A program made the translations under genes and the position numbers. Under the pieces are notes generated by a model. That model had not been told where the DNA came from. It saw only the letters and a list, made by a program, of their open reading frames with translations, and did not search any database. Shown here piece after piece: positions 42,864 to 55,252 of a stretch of DNA of 64,000 nt. Positions within the stretch are counted from its first letter, which is position 1; the number at the start of each line of letters is the position of its first letter. The stretch spans positions 738,532-802,531 of the forward strand of contig NW_006920877.1 of NCBI RefSeq assembly GCF_000417875.1, given 5' to 3'. Source of the stretch: Pseudozyma flocculosa PF-1. Taxonomy: Eukaryota > Basidiomycota > Ustilaginomycetes > Ustilaginales > Ustilaginaceae.

Positions 42864-45800
42864 ATGAACGGGCAGGATGGCTCTTCCGCCGCCCGCTCCT
42901 CTCCGAAGCGGGAGTCGTCGCCCCTCGAAAGCCTCGAGTCGAGCGACGACGATCACTCGCAGCAGCAGCGGTTCGCCAATGCGGTAAAGTCCGGGGACCG
43001 ATCGCCCGCGTCGCCGTCGTCTTCGAAGCAGTCCGCCTCGCGCGCTTCGTCTTCGTCGCCAGCGCCGCGGGCCGCAGCGATTTCCGGGGCGGGATCGCTC
43101 AAGGAGAGCTCGCCGGCCGCCCAGTCGAGCCACTCTTCGTCGCGGGCGCCGTTCAAGCTCAAGAGCCACTTTGCCGAGGCCGAGGCGGACCCGGACCTCT
43201 ACGGCCTCCGACGCTCCGGCCGGGCGCCCAAGAAGCAGTACATCGACGGCAGCGAGTCCGAGGACGGCGGCTCCAGCAGCGTGGGTGCGCGTAGGAGGGC
43301 GGCCAAGGCCTCTTCGAGGCGCAGCTCGGCCAGGATATCAGACGACGACGATGATGATGGTGCCGATGCGGCGAGAGACGCCGCCGACGACGACGACGAT
43401 GACGAGGATGACGACGCCGATGACGACGAGGACGATGACGGCGACTTCCGGGCGTCGTCGTCCAAGGGCAACAAGGCCTCGTCGTCGTCGCGCAGGGGCA
43501 AGCCGGCCAAGAAGTTGTCGTCTAAAGCGTCGAAGAAGGCCAAGGCGTTTGGGGGTTCGGCTGCGAGGCTGTCGTCGGCCGACCTGGAGGCGTCGCGGGT
43601 GTCGAGCCGCAACGGCAAGCGCATCCCCAACTACACCGAGGACTACGCCGACCTCAGCGACGATGATCCGTTCGAGGACGAGGCGGACCGGCGGGCGCAG
43701 CAGTGGGCGGCCGAGGCCGGCGCCGCCGAAGAGGAGGAGGACGTGATCGAAGCCATCATCGGCCACGAGCGCGACGAGGCGCACCTCGACGACCCCGAGG
43801 ACGTGCCGACCGAGAACATGCGCTTCGTCGTCAAGTGGAAGGGCTACTCGCACCTCCACGATACCCAGGAGCTGTACGAGTTCCTCAAGCGCTTCAAGGG
43901 CTTCAAGCGCGTCGACAACTACATCAAGCACGTCTTCCTCCGCGAGCGGGCGCTGATGACCGACCCCAACGCGTCGCGCGAGGACATCGAGACGCTGCAG
44001 ATTGAAAAGGAGCGCCAGCGCGAGGCCATCGAGAGCTACAAGACCGTCGAGCGCGTCGTGGCACAGCGCGACAATCCGCCCAACAAGGACGTGCCCTACC
44101 CGCACCTCGCCTTCCTGTGCAAGTGGAAGGGACTCGCCTACGCCGACTGCACCTGGGAGCCCGAGGAGGAGATCAAGCAGATCGGCAAGCCCGCCATCGA
44201 CCGCTACCTCGAGCGGACCACGTCGGGCATGGTGCCCTGGCGCAGCGAAAACTTTTCCAAGGGCAGGCCCAAGTACAAGCGCATGACCGAGCAGCCCGCC
44301 TACATCACCCCGGGCGGCACCCTCAAGGACTTCCAGATGACGGGCCTCAACTGGCTCGCCTACCTCTGGTCCAAGAACGAGAACGGCATCCTGGCAGACG
44401 AGATGGGCCTCGGCAAGACGGTGCAGACGGTGGCCTTCCTGTCGTACCTGGTGCACTCGTGCTACCAGTACGGCCCGTTCCTGGTCGTGGTGCCGCTTTC
44501 GACGCTGCCGGCGTGGATGAACCAGTTCGAGGTGTGGGCGCCCGACCTCAACGTCATCGCCTACATGGGCAACAGCGCCAGCCGTCAGATGATCCGCGAC
44601 TACGAGTTCTTCCAGGGCTCCGGGTCGGGAGCCGGCGGAGGGCGGGCCAAGGTCAAGTTCAACGTGCTCGTCACCACCTATGAGTTCATCCTCAAGGACA
44701 AGACCGAGCTGCAGCAGGTCAAGTGGCAGTACCTCGCCGTCGACGAGGCGCACCGGCTCAAGAACTCCGAGTCGCAGCTCTACGACGCCCTCAAGAGCTT
44801 CAATGCCGCCGGCAAGCTCCTCATCACGGGAACACCGCTGCAGAACAACGTCAAGGAGCTCATCGCGCTGCTCCACTTCCTCCGCCCCGACCAGTTCGAC
44901 CTCGACCTCGACTTTGACCTCAACGACGTCGACCAGGGCATGATCAAGGACCTCCACGAGAAGCTTGACAACGTCATGCTGCGCCGCCTCAAGCGCGACG
45001 TGGTCAAGGAGATGCCGACCAAGTCGGAAAAGATCCTCCGCGTCGAGATGTCGGCGATGCAGCAGCGCATGTACAAGGCCATCCTGACGCGCAACTACTC
45101 GCTGCTGAGCGGCGCCACAACGGCCCAGTTCTCGCTGCTCAACATCGCCATCGAGCTCAAAAAGGCGTCCAACCACCCCTACCTCTTCGACGGCACCGAG
45201 GCCATCTCGGACAACCGCGAAGAGACGCTGCGCGGCCTCGTCATGCACAGCGGCAAGATGGTGCTGCTCGACAAGCTGCTGGCGCGCCTCAAGGCCGACG
45301 GCCACCGCGTCCTCATCTTCAGCCAGATGGTCCGCATGCTCGACATCCTCTCTGACTACATGTCGCTGCGCGGCTACATCCACCAGCGCCTTGACGGCAC
45401 CATTTCGTCCGAGGTGCGCAAAAAGGCCATCGAGCACTTCAACGCCGAGGGGTCGCCCGACTTTGCCTTCCTCCTCTCGACGCGCGCCGGCGGCCTCGGC
45501 ATCAACCTCGAGACGGCCGACACCGTCATCATCTTTGACTCGGACTGGAACCCGCAGAACGATCTGCAGGCCATGGCGCGCGCCCACCGCCTCAACTCCA
45601 AGTTCCACGTCAGCGTCTTCCGCTTCCTCACCAAGGACACGGTCGAGGAGGACGTGCTGGAGCGTGCCAAGAAGAAAATGGTGCTCGAGTACGCCATCAT
45701 CAACCAGATGGACACGTCCGGCACGAACTTTGCGCCCAAGTCGGGCGCCAAGAACACCACGCAGTTCAGCAAGGAGGAGCTCGGCGCCATCCTCAAGTTT

Positions 45801-46906
45801 GGCGCCCAGAACATGTTCAAGAGCGACAACGACGACGGCCAGCAGAAGAAGCTCGACGAGATGGACCTAGACGACATCCTCTCGCACGCCGAGGCACACG
45901 AGACTGAGGTCGACCCGACGGGCAGCTCGGCCGGCGGTCAGGGCTTCCTCCAGTCGTTTGCCCAGGTGCAGGACTTCAAGGCCGACGTCAGCTGGGACGA
46001 CATCATCCCGCTCGAGGATCGCCTCAAGGCCGAGGAAGAGGAGCGCCAGAAGGCCGTCGAGGAGGCGGCGGCGCTCAGCTCGNNNNNNNNNNNNNNNNNN
46101 NNNNNNNNNNNCAGTGGCGCGTCGGCGCTCAAGCGCCAGCGCAAGACGGCGGCCCAGCGCTCGGTCGAGCTCAAGGAGCGCGACCTGCGCGTCCTGATCC
46201 GCGGCATCCAGCGCTGGGGCGACATCCGCTACCGCGGCGACCCCATCATCCGCGAGGGCAAGCTGCACGACAAGAACCGCCAGGTGCTCATCCAGATCTC
46301 CGACGAGCTGGTGCGCCTGTGCGAGGAGGCCGTCGCTGAGCACGCCGCCTTCATGAAGGGCAAGCAAGAGCGCGGCGAAGAGATCTCGTCGGCGCTCCGT
46401 CAGAAGGCGGTGCTCGTCACGTGCCGTGGCATCACGGGCATCAACGCCGACACGGTGCTGGTGCGCCACTACGACCTCCGCCTGCTCGCCGAGACGCTCG
46501 ACAATGTCGCCGACCCGCTCCAGTGGCGCATGCCCGTCGAGCACCTCAAGGCCACGCTCAACTGGGCCGGCGGATGGAGCAACGTCGACGATGCCATGCT
46601 CCTCGTCGGCATCTGGAAGTATGGCTTCGGCGCCTGGGAGCAGATCGAGGCCGACGAGGACTTTGACCTCAAGGGCAAGTTTTTCCTCGAGGAGGGCAAG
46701 AAGGCCGGCCAAGACTCGCACGCCGCCGACAAGGATGCGCCGCCCAGCGGCACCTCTGGGCCGCCGCAGGGCAAGGCGCGGCCGATCCCCAACGCCATCC
46801 ACCTCGTGAGGCGCGGCGACTACCTGCTCAAGGTCCTGCGCGAGCACGACAACAGCATCAAGGGCATCGGCGAGGGAGCACAACCGCAGGCTGTCAAGCA
46901 CAGCAT

Positions 46907-46942
<36 letters not shown>

Positions 46943-48341
46943 ATCGTCACGCAAAAAGGTCCGCCGCAGTGCCTCTCCCAGCAACGCTTCGCCAACGCCC
47001 GCCGGTGGCAAGGGGCCCGGGCGCTCGTCGGCGGCGGCGGCCAAGGCTGGCGGCAACCGGCCCACGCCCGTCTACTCGTCCGACTCGTCCGACGAGGCCC
47101 ACTCGAGCATGGACGAGGCCGAGTGCAAGGAGCTGATGCGGCCGTGCAAGCGGCAGCTCAAGCGCCTGCGCGACGGCACCGACCACCTCGACCGCGACCA
47201 GAAGGTGGCCACGCTCAAGGAGTGCCTCTCGGCCATCGGCGGCCACATTGACGCACTGCTCGAGGGCAAGTTTGCCGCACTGCCGGCAAAGGAGCGCGAA
47301 AAGTGGTTCAACCACCTCTGGGCGTTTTCCGCCTTTTTCTGGCCCAAGAAGGTCAAGCCGTCGAAGCTGCGCGCCATCTTCGACAAGCTCGTCGGCAACG
47401 GCGGCAACGGCGGCGGCGGTGGAAGCGCCCCACCGGCAGCGACTGCGGCGGCAGCAACGACACCGGCCACGCCAGCGGCTGCAGCTCCCACGGCCGCCTC
47501 CGCGACCCCCGCGGCCGAAGGCGCCACGGCAGCAGGTGCGGCGACCTCGGCAGCGACGCCCAGCACGCCGGCCGCCGCCGCGAGCACCGCCAACACGACC
47601 ACCACCGCCGACGCCCGTGCTGCCACGCCCTCGTCCACCACGGGCGCCAACGGCCACGCCTCGGAGAGCATCAAGCGCAAGGCGTCCGGCAGCGGCGGTA
47701 CCCCGCTCCCCGACGGTCCGATCCCAAAGAAGGCTCGCACCTCGGACGCCCATCCGCCCCACGCCCAGCGACCGGGCGGGGCGCCCTACTCTCCCAGCCC
47801 GAGCGCCGCCTCGACCGGCCTGCCCCACGCCAGCGGCTATGCCCCTGCCGGCTCGGCAGCCGCAGCGAGCGATCGCGGAGGCTCGTTCCCCCCGCCACCC
47901 GCGCCTGCGTCCGGCTATGGACACGGACACGGCCGCGAACCTTTCCCGCTGCCTCCGCCGCCGCCGCCGCCAGCTCACCCGCATCCCGCTGACAGGAGGG
48001 AGAGCGGTGGCTACCGCGACCACAGCAGGGACCACCCGCGCGACCGGGACCGCGAGCGCGATCGGGATCGCGACCGTGATCGCGACCCGAGGGATCGAGA
48101 GCGCGACCGTGACCGCGACCGCGAGCGTGAGCGGGGATGGGACATGCGGGATCGCGAGCGCGACCGCGAGAGGGAACGGTACGGCGCGCCGTCGAGCTAC
48201 CCACCGCCCCCGATGCCGAGCAACGGCGGCAGCCCGTACGGCCACCACTCGCACGCGCATGGCTATCATGCCTCGCACGGCGGCCATGGCCATGGCTACG
48301 GCGCCGGTGGAGGCGGCCACAGCTACGACTACCGAAGGTAG
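42864..48341 (+). CDS. CHD1: Chromodomain-helicase-DNA-binding protein 1 (Chd1)
   Basis: Single exon, 1825 aa. The N-terminus is Ser- and acidic-rich (poly-Asp near 170-195). Tandem chromodomains lie at about 292-355 ([20 protein letters not shown]) and 392-452 ([20 protein letters not shown]). The Snf2 ATPase has Walker A DEMGLGKT (Lys518), DEAH (627-630) and the helicase C-terminal lobe ([37 protein letters not shown]). SANT-SLIDE-type DNA binding lies at about 1090-1330, and the CHCT domain ([14 protein letters not shown]...[16 protein letters not shown]) at about 1416-1509. The tail is Ala/Pro/Gly-rich, then strongly Arg-Asp/Arg-Glu alternating, then Gly/His/Tyr-rich. Chd1 spaces nucleosomes on transcribed genes. 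A 29-N gap falls in residues 1074-1083, and its length keeps the frame. The open frame upstream begins at a TTG; 42864 is the first ATG. Confidence 0.95.
46083..46111. other. Assembly gap (29 N)
   Basis: A run of 29 undetermined bases lies inside CHD1, between the ATPase bridge and the SANT-SLIDE region, after an Ala/Ser-rich EEAAALSS stretch. The flanking frames agree only if the true gap length is 29 plus a multiple of three. Confidence 1.
46910..46942 (+). repeat. (GGC)n run encoding poly-Gly in CHD1
   Basis: About eleven GGC codons in a row give a Gly tract before [11 protein letters not shown], in the linker between the DNA-binding and CHCT domains. Confidence 0.9.
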
Positions 48342-49242
48342 CCGTCGGATGCAGCTCGGCGCCGTCGTCTCGCAGCGGGCCGTCGGGCCTTTCACCATGC
48401 CGGCGCGACCGCCTAGCTCGGGAACAGGGCTCCTTGCTCGATCGACGTCGACGGCCCGCCCGCCGGTCCGCCTGGCTCGACTCGTTCCCGTTCGGTTCGG
48501 TTCGGTTCGGTCCCGATCGTTTCCATCATCATCAGCAGCAGCAGCAGCAGTAGCAGTCGTCAAAAAAGGCGCGAGGGGGATACGGCGACGACGAGAGCGA
48601 AAAAGGCTCAGCAGCATGCGCTCGATCCCCACTGGCATCTCCGCCGCCGCCGCCGCCGCCGTCGTGGTGGGGGCATCTTGTCTCCTCACCTTGCCGTCCG
48701 TCGATGCCCGACTAGCAGGCGCGCCGCCGTCCCAGAGCCAAAGCAAAAAGCAAAAGGGAACACACGGGAGGTGCTTGGTCATCGGTCCGTTGCCGTCCGT
48801 CCTCTGTCGTCGCCGTGGTCATCACCATCACCGTCTCGCTGCAGTCGAGCCTCGTACCCCCTCATCGTGATCGTCATCGCTCATCATCGTCGTGGCCCCA
48901 ATCTCGTGTCTGTCTTCCATTCCCCCATCTCGGACCGTCATGGTCACCATCGTCGCGCTATCCCGCGTTGTCTGTCTGCACCTGATCTCCTCTCTCCCGC
49001 CCGACCTCGCCTCATGCGCAATGAATCCCACACAACAATTGGCCCTGGCCCTCTCTTTCCCGCTCGCCCCCCGTAGCGCTCGTCTGGTCTCGTCAGTGCT
49101 CGGCTCGCCTTGTCGGATGGTGCATGGCAAATCGGCGAAAAGGAGCGGCCGTGTCGTCTTCGTGGCCTTGTCGAAGCGGAGGGGAGCCTGGCGGGCTGCG
49201 GTGCTCGTCTGGCTGCAAGGAACGATGGCCTCGCAGCCTGTC
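48342..49242. other. Convergent region after CHD1
   Basis: 0.9 kb with no recognised gene. It contains a GGTTC pentamer tandem (about 48493-48512), a CAG/CAT-rich run (48526-48556) and a CCGCCG run (48642-48663). It is 3' flank for both neighbours. Confidence 0.5.
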
Positions 49243-52202
49243 TCAATCATCTTCGAGTTCGTCCTGCTCATCGTCCTGCGAGCGCCCGCGTCCTTGGCCA
49301 TCGTCGCCGCTCGACAGCTCATCATCGGCATCGCTGTCCTCTTCCTTCTTGATGACGACGGCGGCGGCTTCTTCCGCCATCGTTGTTGCAGCAGCCCCAG
49401 ACGCAGCCGTCGTAGCATCGACGCCGACGCCGTCGCCGTCGGCGGGCGCGAGCGCGGCATTGGACAGCACGCCTGGCCGGTACCTGGGACGGGTGGGCAC
49501 CAATGGCGGCGGACTGCCGTCACTGTTCGATGTCGACGCGACCGTCTCGGTCTGGAACGGCTTCCGGGGCGGGGCGAACAGCGCCGGCGGCACTTTGACG
49601 CGTCCGCTGTCCGACGAGGAGCTGGTCTCCCTGCTCGACTCTTCAGCCTTTTGCGCTGCTTCCGCTCGACCCGGCTGCAGAGACGTTCTACCCACATCGC
49701 TTGGTCCGCGACTCGCCAGTTCGTCTCCCTCCTCGACTTTGACGGGCTTTGGCGGCTTCGTTGCGAGGACGACGCGGACGAGCTCAAAGTCGGGCGACTG
49801 CGACTCGCGCCTACGGTCGTCTGCAGCTTGGACAATCTCGCCATCCTCGACGTCGGAACCGACGTGGGCAACGTCCTCGGGACGTCCCTCGTGCCCCTGT
49901 CCTTGCGAGCCGGCCGTTGAGAAGTCGTAGCAAGCGGGGAGGCGATATCGCTCCTCTGGGTCGTGCTGAGGCGCTTGCTCGGTCTCCCTCTCGAGCTGCC
50001 CTGATGTCTGCTTTTGGTGCGGCTGATCTTTCTGCGGCAGCTCTACGGGTGACTGCTCGGTCGGCTGCTGCCGAGTCTGCTTTTGTTGCTTTGCCTGGCT
50101 CTGTTCCGACGGCCGGACCTGTCGCTGTGCCTCTTGTTCCAGTTGCGTGTGTATCTGTAGTGGCTGTTGCGCCTTGTCCGGCTGCTGAGTCTTGTCGGGG
50201 TGCTGTACCCTGGCCGGCTGCTGTCCCTTGTCAAGAATCTGCTTCTTCTGAGCTTGCTTGGCCTGCTCCGTCTGTTGAGTCTGCTCCGGCAACTTGGGCT
50301 CTTTGGCCTGTTCGGGCTGACTGGCCTTCTTGGCCTGCTCCGTGACCTTTCTGGCTTGCTCCGGTCGCAGCGTCTGGCCCAATTGCCCCCGCTGCTGCTG
50401 CGGCGGCGCCACGCCCAAGCGAGGCGGCAGTTGCGACATCGGCACTTCTCTGACGGTCGGGGAGGCAGCGGCAGCACGGTGTTTGAAGCGGTCCATCTTG
50501 AGACGCGGGTCTTCGGTTCTTGGTGGCACTTCGCCTGGTCGCTTGGGCGAGACCGAGCGTGCAGGTGCTCGTGCGTCCGTGCTGTCCGGCTCCATCTTGC
50601 CGTTCGAATTCTCAAAGGTGGCGGACAGGGCCTTGAGCTCGCCGAGCAGCCTGTCGATCCGCTGCTTCCATGTGTGACCATGTCGCGTCCAACGTTAGCC
50701 GAAGTGCTTGGAATAGTGCGGGGATGAAGGGAGTGCTGGGAGAGGTGGGAGACGGAGGAGTGGGCTAAGGGCTGGACTCACCTCTGCATCCTCGGGGGAC
50801 ACACCCGCGCTGGGGTCACCAGTTGCTGTAGCTGCGCGATCGCGGTCGCTAGGGCGTTCGTGCACTCGCTCTCGCTCTCCTGCTCGCTCTGGCTCTCCCC
50901 CTGCCTCTGGCTGCGGCTCGAGCTCTCGCTCTCGCACCTCGATCTGGCCGGACCGAGTCTCTTTCCCACCATTTTCGTTGGGCGACTGCCCGTTGGTCGT
51001 GCTCGATGAGATGGGGCGCCAGTTTCTCGTGGTATAACCGGTCCTCGACGTCTTGTTCGGCGGGGGTAGCTCGTCCTTTTCAGCGACAGCGCGTCCCTCG
51101 CTGCGGCTGGCTGTCGGCGCAGACCTCTTGAGCAGCCTCGTAGGGCTGTCCTCCGCCAGTCTCTCGCGTCTCTCTTCTCCTCGGCCGTTGGCAGCTGTGC
51201 CGCGGGGCTTTCGCCAGAACTCGTCTCGCCGGACAAAGAACTGGCGGCCGTGGAATTTTTCCGCCGCGGGACGAAAGTTCGGCCCGGCAGCAAGGAAGGA
51301 TTGCGACTGCGTCAGTCTCTCGTTCCACCTCTGCTTCACCGACGCGCGATAACAGCGAATTTCAACGCATACGCGTGGTCCTGCCTCGCATCGCCTGCTC
51401 GCTCGCGCTCACCTTTTTATCTGATGCGACGGGAATGAGGCGATGGACGCCGCCCGGTCGAAAGATGTGGGCAGGCGTACCGGTGCGCGTGTAGTCGTTG
51501 AGTTCGAGGCCGTGGGGGAGATTTCGATGGACGTAGCTCTCTGCCCTGCGGCTGCCCTCGAGGACCTCCCACTGCACGGATGCGTAGGGCGTGGCGATGC
51601 CGTTTTCGTCGTTGATCGTCATCGGGTAGAGGGCGAGCTCGATCTGCCTCACGTTGGCTGAGAGGGCCGAGGCGGCCGAGGCGAAGCAAGCGGAGAGAAG
51701 GGAGTAGGTGAGCCCATGTCTGGTTATGAGTAGCAAAGAGCGGGGCAGCGGCGTTTGCGCGGCCGAGGTAGCATCCAAGGTCCGCTCTTTCGCGCAGCAC
51801 CCGCCCCCGATGCTCACCTGGCTTCCAGAGCGGATGGCGGTATCTATTGAAGCATTTGACGTTTCCGCCGAGCAGCCATCCGGCCTTCCATACGAGGGGC
51901 CTGGCGTGGGGCACGTCGTCCCAGTTTGTGCGGATCTCGATGCGGAAGCCGATCCAGTCGTGTCCGCCGCCCGCGGGTGCGAGGGAGCGGCCGTTTGTGT
52001 CGTCGGGGAACGAGAAGCAGACGTCAAAGTGGGTGTGGCGAGGCAGCTTGATGCGGCAGGCGGCCTGGGTGGGGTGGTCGGTGGTGGCGTCTCGACGGAG
52101 TGCGACGTCGCGCTCGATGCACGAGTACTCGGGGTCGAGGTGGGTATTGGTGCCGCAGCCCTCGGGCGTGATCCAGGCGACGCACTGCTTGATCTCGGGC
52201 AT
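49243..52202 (-). CDS. Unrecognised protein: globular N-terminus, Gln-rich middle, acidic tail
   Basis: Four exons: 52202-51818, 51657-51413, 51330-50782 and 50661-49243. Introns are 160, 82 and 120 nt. The model gives 865 aa. Residues 1-210 look globular (CVAWITPEGCGTNTHLDPEY, RHTHFDVCFSFPDD, DWIGFRIEIRTNW, RQIELALYPMTINDENG). The layout vaguely recalls the DUF7918 proteins of basidiomycetes, but I could not verify that. Residues 211-390 are basic and Glu/Arg-rich (GEPERAGERERVHERPSDRD). About 470-617 is a Gln/Lys/Pro repeat region (EQAKKASQPEQAKEPK type). The last 35 residues are acidic with a KKEEDSDADDELSSGDDG stretch. Such composition is common in nuclear regulators, so a nuclear role is a guess. 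Splice phases all agree. It is divergent from the next gene by 975 nt. Confidence 0.65.
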
Positions 52203-53177
52203 GTCCGTGTCGAATAAGCTGAGCGCGGGCGAGAGATCCGGTTGACTGGATGGAGGTGGGAGAGAGAAGGAGAGAGGAGGGGAGAGATAGACTGTCTTGG
52301 CCCTTTTTGGGGTGGCAGCTGAGCCAGGCCTGGGCGGGGCCAGCGGCGACGAGGAGCAGACGGGACGCGCCGCCTGGCGCCCTCCTGTGGCCTGCCTCGT
52401 TTGCGCGGCAGCGCCTTTGAGGTGGCGCGGCTGCCTGGCTGTCCACCTGCGCCCGCCCCTGCGACTCTCGAGTTATAGAGGCGGGCGGTCGGGCGAGAGG
52501 TCAGGCAGGCAGGCAGGCGGGCAGGTAAGGCAAGGCTGGGGGGGCAGCCAGGCCAAGCTGAAAAGCGGTCCGAGCGGAAACGCGCCGACAGCCTGGCCAA
52601 TCAGCCAGCCAGCCAAACTCAAGCTCAAGCAAACCCACACACAGGCGGGGCGTAGGCCGGCCCACGACCATGCCAGCTGCTGGGCCGTCGTACTTTCTTG
52701 CCTTGGCCCGCAGCGACACTTACGCGGCTGCTGCCCAGCCTAGCCTGGCCTATCCTGCACGCGTCCACCAACCTCGGTCCTCGCGCCTGCAACCTTCTCG
52801 CCTTCTTCCGCCAAGGTGGCGCGCGATCCGTCAGGCGTCAAGCACGCAAGCGCCAGTGCAAGCAAGCAAGCAAGCAAGCTGGCTGGGGCCCATTTGAACG
52901 GCGGCAACCTATCCCGTATACGGCCGTGCGTGTGCCCACGACAGCGGTCCGAGCGCGCCACAGTAGTCAGGTGTGTCTGGGTCCGGCCGCCGTCGCGCTG
53001 GTGGACAGGGGCAAGCCCGCACCAACGACAAAGGCACAGGGCAAGCAGCGGGTACTTGACGCCATCCTGCCATCCTGCCATCCTCCCTCTCCCTCTTCCT
53101 GGCTCGACACACACACTCACGCCCAATCCACCGCACCACCCAGGCTAGCCGTCACCACGGCCGCCGCCGCCACGTCC
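52203..53177. promoter_or_regulatory. Divergent promoter between two unrecognised genes
   Basis: 975 nt between facing-apart starts. It includes a GGCAGGCAGGCAGGCGGGCAGG run (52502-52524) and an AAGCAAGCAAGCAAGC run (52860-52879). No gene was recognised; open frames here are compositional. Confidence 0.45.
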
Positions 53178-54777
53178 ATGCCGACACTCGAAGGCAAAAA
53201 GGCCGCGTGGTTCTCGAGCGCAGCGTGCCGCGAGCACCGCGAGCGCATCCTCGACGACGTCTACGACGTCGACCACGGCCTCGTCACCCGCCTCGACATC
53301 GCCGGCGTCCGCGGCCAGCGCGCCGTGCTGCACCTCAGCCCGCACGTCTTCCCCAACGGCGCAGACATCCTCGTCGCCACCGACGACGACGCCGACTTTG
53401 CCTCGGCCTTTCGCACAAAGGAGCACCCCGCCGACCCACGCTGCCAGCACCGCCAGACGTGGGCCGTGACGACGCGCGAGTGCAAGTTTGGCGCGGCAGA
53501 CCACGTCTTTGTCTTTGTCGAGGCGCTCCCCGGCACCACTGACGAGGTCGTCTCGGTGACCAAGTGGATGATCGTCGCCCGACTAGTTGCCCTCGACAAG
53601 GAGATCTGGGCCGAGATCGGAGAGGACTTTGAGGTGCCCGCGGCCGACATGACGACCAAGCTGCAGCTGCCACCAGAGATGCAGAGGGGCTACGCCGCTC
53701 GACCCCCCTTCAGCAGTCTCGCGCGTCCGATCCAGACGTTCGGCGAACCTTGGACCGTGAGTGCCCGCGGCCAAAGTCACGGGGCCGACGGCGTGTGTCC
53801 GTATTCGATCCCGGGTTGCTGACGCCGTCTTCTTCTCTTCTCTCCGCGATTGGCAGCGCCCATCCGACGAGCTAGAGCAGGTGTGCGAGCGGTTGCGGAT
53901 GCTAGGCATCGCGCCGGTCAATCTGCCGCCAATCGACGAACCCATGGACGAGCCCATGGACGGGCAACCGATTGCCCCGCGCGCCCCAGCCCAGGTCAAA
54001 CGCAGAAGGGCTGGCGCCGCGTCGCTGCACGTCCGCGACGGGAGCCGCCAAGGTCAGCTGCTCAAGAGGCGGCAAAGACCCAAGCCGAGCGCAAAGGCCA
54101 AGGTCAAGGACAAAGCGAGCAAGTTGACGAGCGGTCGCGGACGAGAGGCTAAGGGCGCCCGCGGCGACCGAGATGACGATGACAGCGGCGTCGACGAGGA
54201 CAACGGCATGAGCATCGATGGCAACCGACAGGAAGCCCCGACAGCCTCGAGGGGGCGCGAGATCGAGGTACAGGAAGAAGAGTACCCTACCGATGATGAC
54301 GACGATGATGAATGGCTAGAGGAGGTGCAGATCCCAGAGCACCGCAACCCAGTCCTCGAGCATTACTTGGAGGTGAGTCCTCAGCCTCGTCGACTCCGTC
54401 GTCGCGCCTTTCCATCTGGTCCTGTCTCCTGACCCGCGCGCATATCTGTGCCATCGCCCCATCCCTCGATTGGCTGACAGATGAACCGCCGCCTGAGCCC
54501 GCGCCTGCTGGCCAAGAGCGCAAAGGGGCGGAGGGTACTCGTCGAGATCTCCCTGACTCGGCTCGGTGACGTGCCGTCGCCCAGGCCGCTGCCGAGGGAG
54601 GACGAGCTGGCGTGGTACGGACTCCGCCGCCTGCTCGGCTTCACGTCGGACCGGGTGCTGCTGCACTCGTACAGAACCAAGCCGCTGCTCAAGGAGGCGC
54701 AGGACCAGAACAAGCGCGTGAAGGGCGAAAAGGCGAGGCTCAGCCCCGTCGCCTCGTCTCGTCGTAGGCGCTTTGTC

Positions 54778-54812
<35 letters not shown>

Positions 54813-55095
54813 TGGAGAGGATGATGAGGACGAGGACGAGGACGAGGATGGGGGTGCCCTCGCGCGGGCCGGGTACATACGCAGGGCTCGGGAGAGCGTG
54901 GTCCTCATCAATCCAGGTCGATACCCGCTCGAGGACATCGCCAAGGCGCTGCGCGACATCGAGAGGGAGCGCACCCCGATCGAGGCGACGGTGTCCATCG
55001 GCAGGTCCACAAGGGCCAACGTCGTCGCTCCCGCTCCCTCCGATCCGCCGGCTGCACCGAGGCGGAGGGAGAGGCTGGTTAGGGGTGGCATGTGA
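53178..55095 (+). CDS. Unrecognised acidic protein, three exons
   Basis: Exons 53178-53756, 53857-54372 and 54481-55095 with introns of 100 and 108 nt give 569 aa. All junctions are phase 0 (GTGAGT donors, CAG acceptors). Residues 1-190 look globular (KKAAWFSSAACREHRERILD, GVRGQRAVLHLSPHVFPNG, TKWMIVARLVALDKEIWAEI). The middle is Lys/Arg-rich (KRRQRPKPSAKAKVKDKASK) and then acidic (EEEYPTDDDDDDEW). Exon 3 opens with MNRRLSPRLLAKSAKGRR and a second globular part (ELAWYGLRRLLGFTSDRVLL). It then carries nine or more Asp in a row plus an Asp/Glu stretch. No family is known to me. Alternating basic and acidic stretches suggest a nuclear or chromatin setting, as an inference only. Confidence 0.6.
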
Positions 55096-55252
55096 GGCGC
55101 GTTGCAGCGCGTGTAGAGTAGGCAAGAAAGACGACGCCGCAAGGGACGTTCGAACATGGGTGCTGCTTCACAGATGATGACGATGACGATGATGATGATG
55201 ATGACGAGCTTTCGCTTGCCCGACGGGCCTAGCTGGCTGCAGCGGTGGTCGG

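Noticed and set aside
43338..45608. 756-codon minus-strand frame across CHD1
   Set aside because: Antisense shadow of the Chd1 chromodomain and ATPase codons. Long stop-free antisense frames are common where third positions are G or C.
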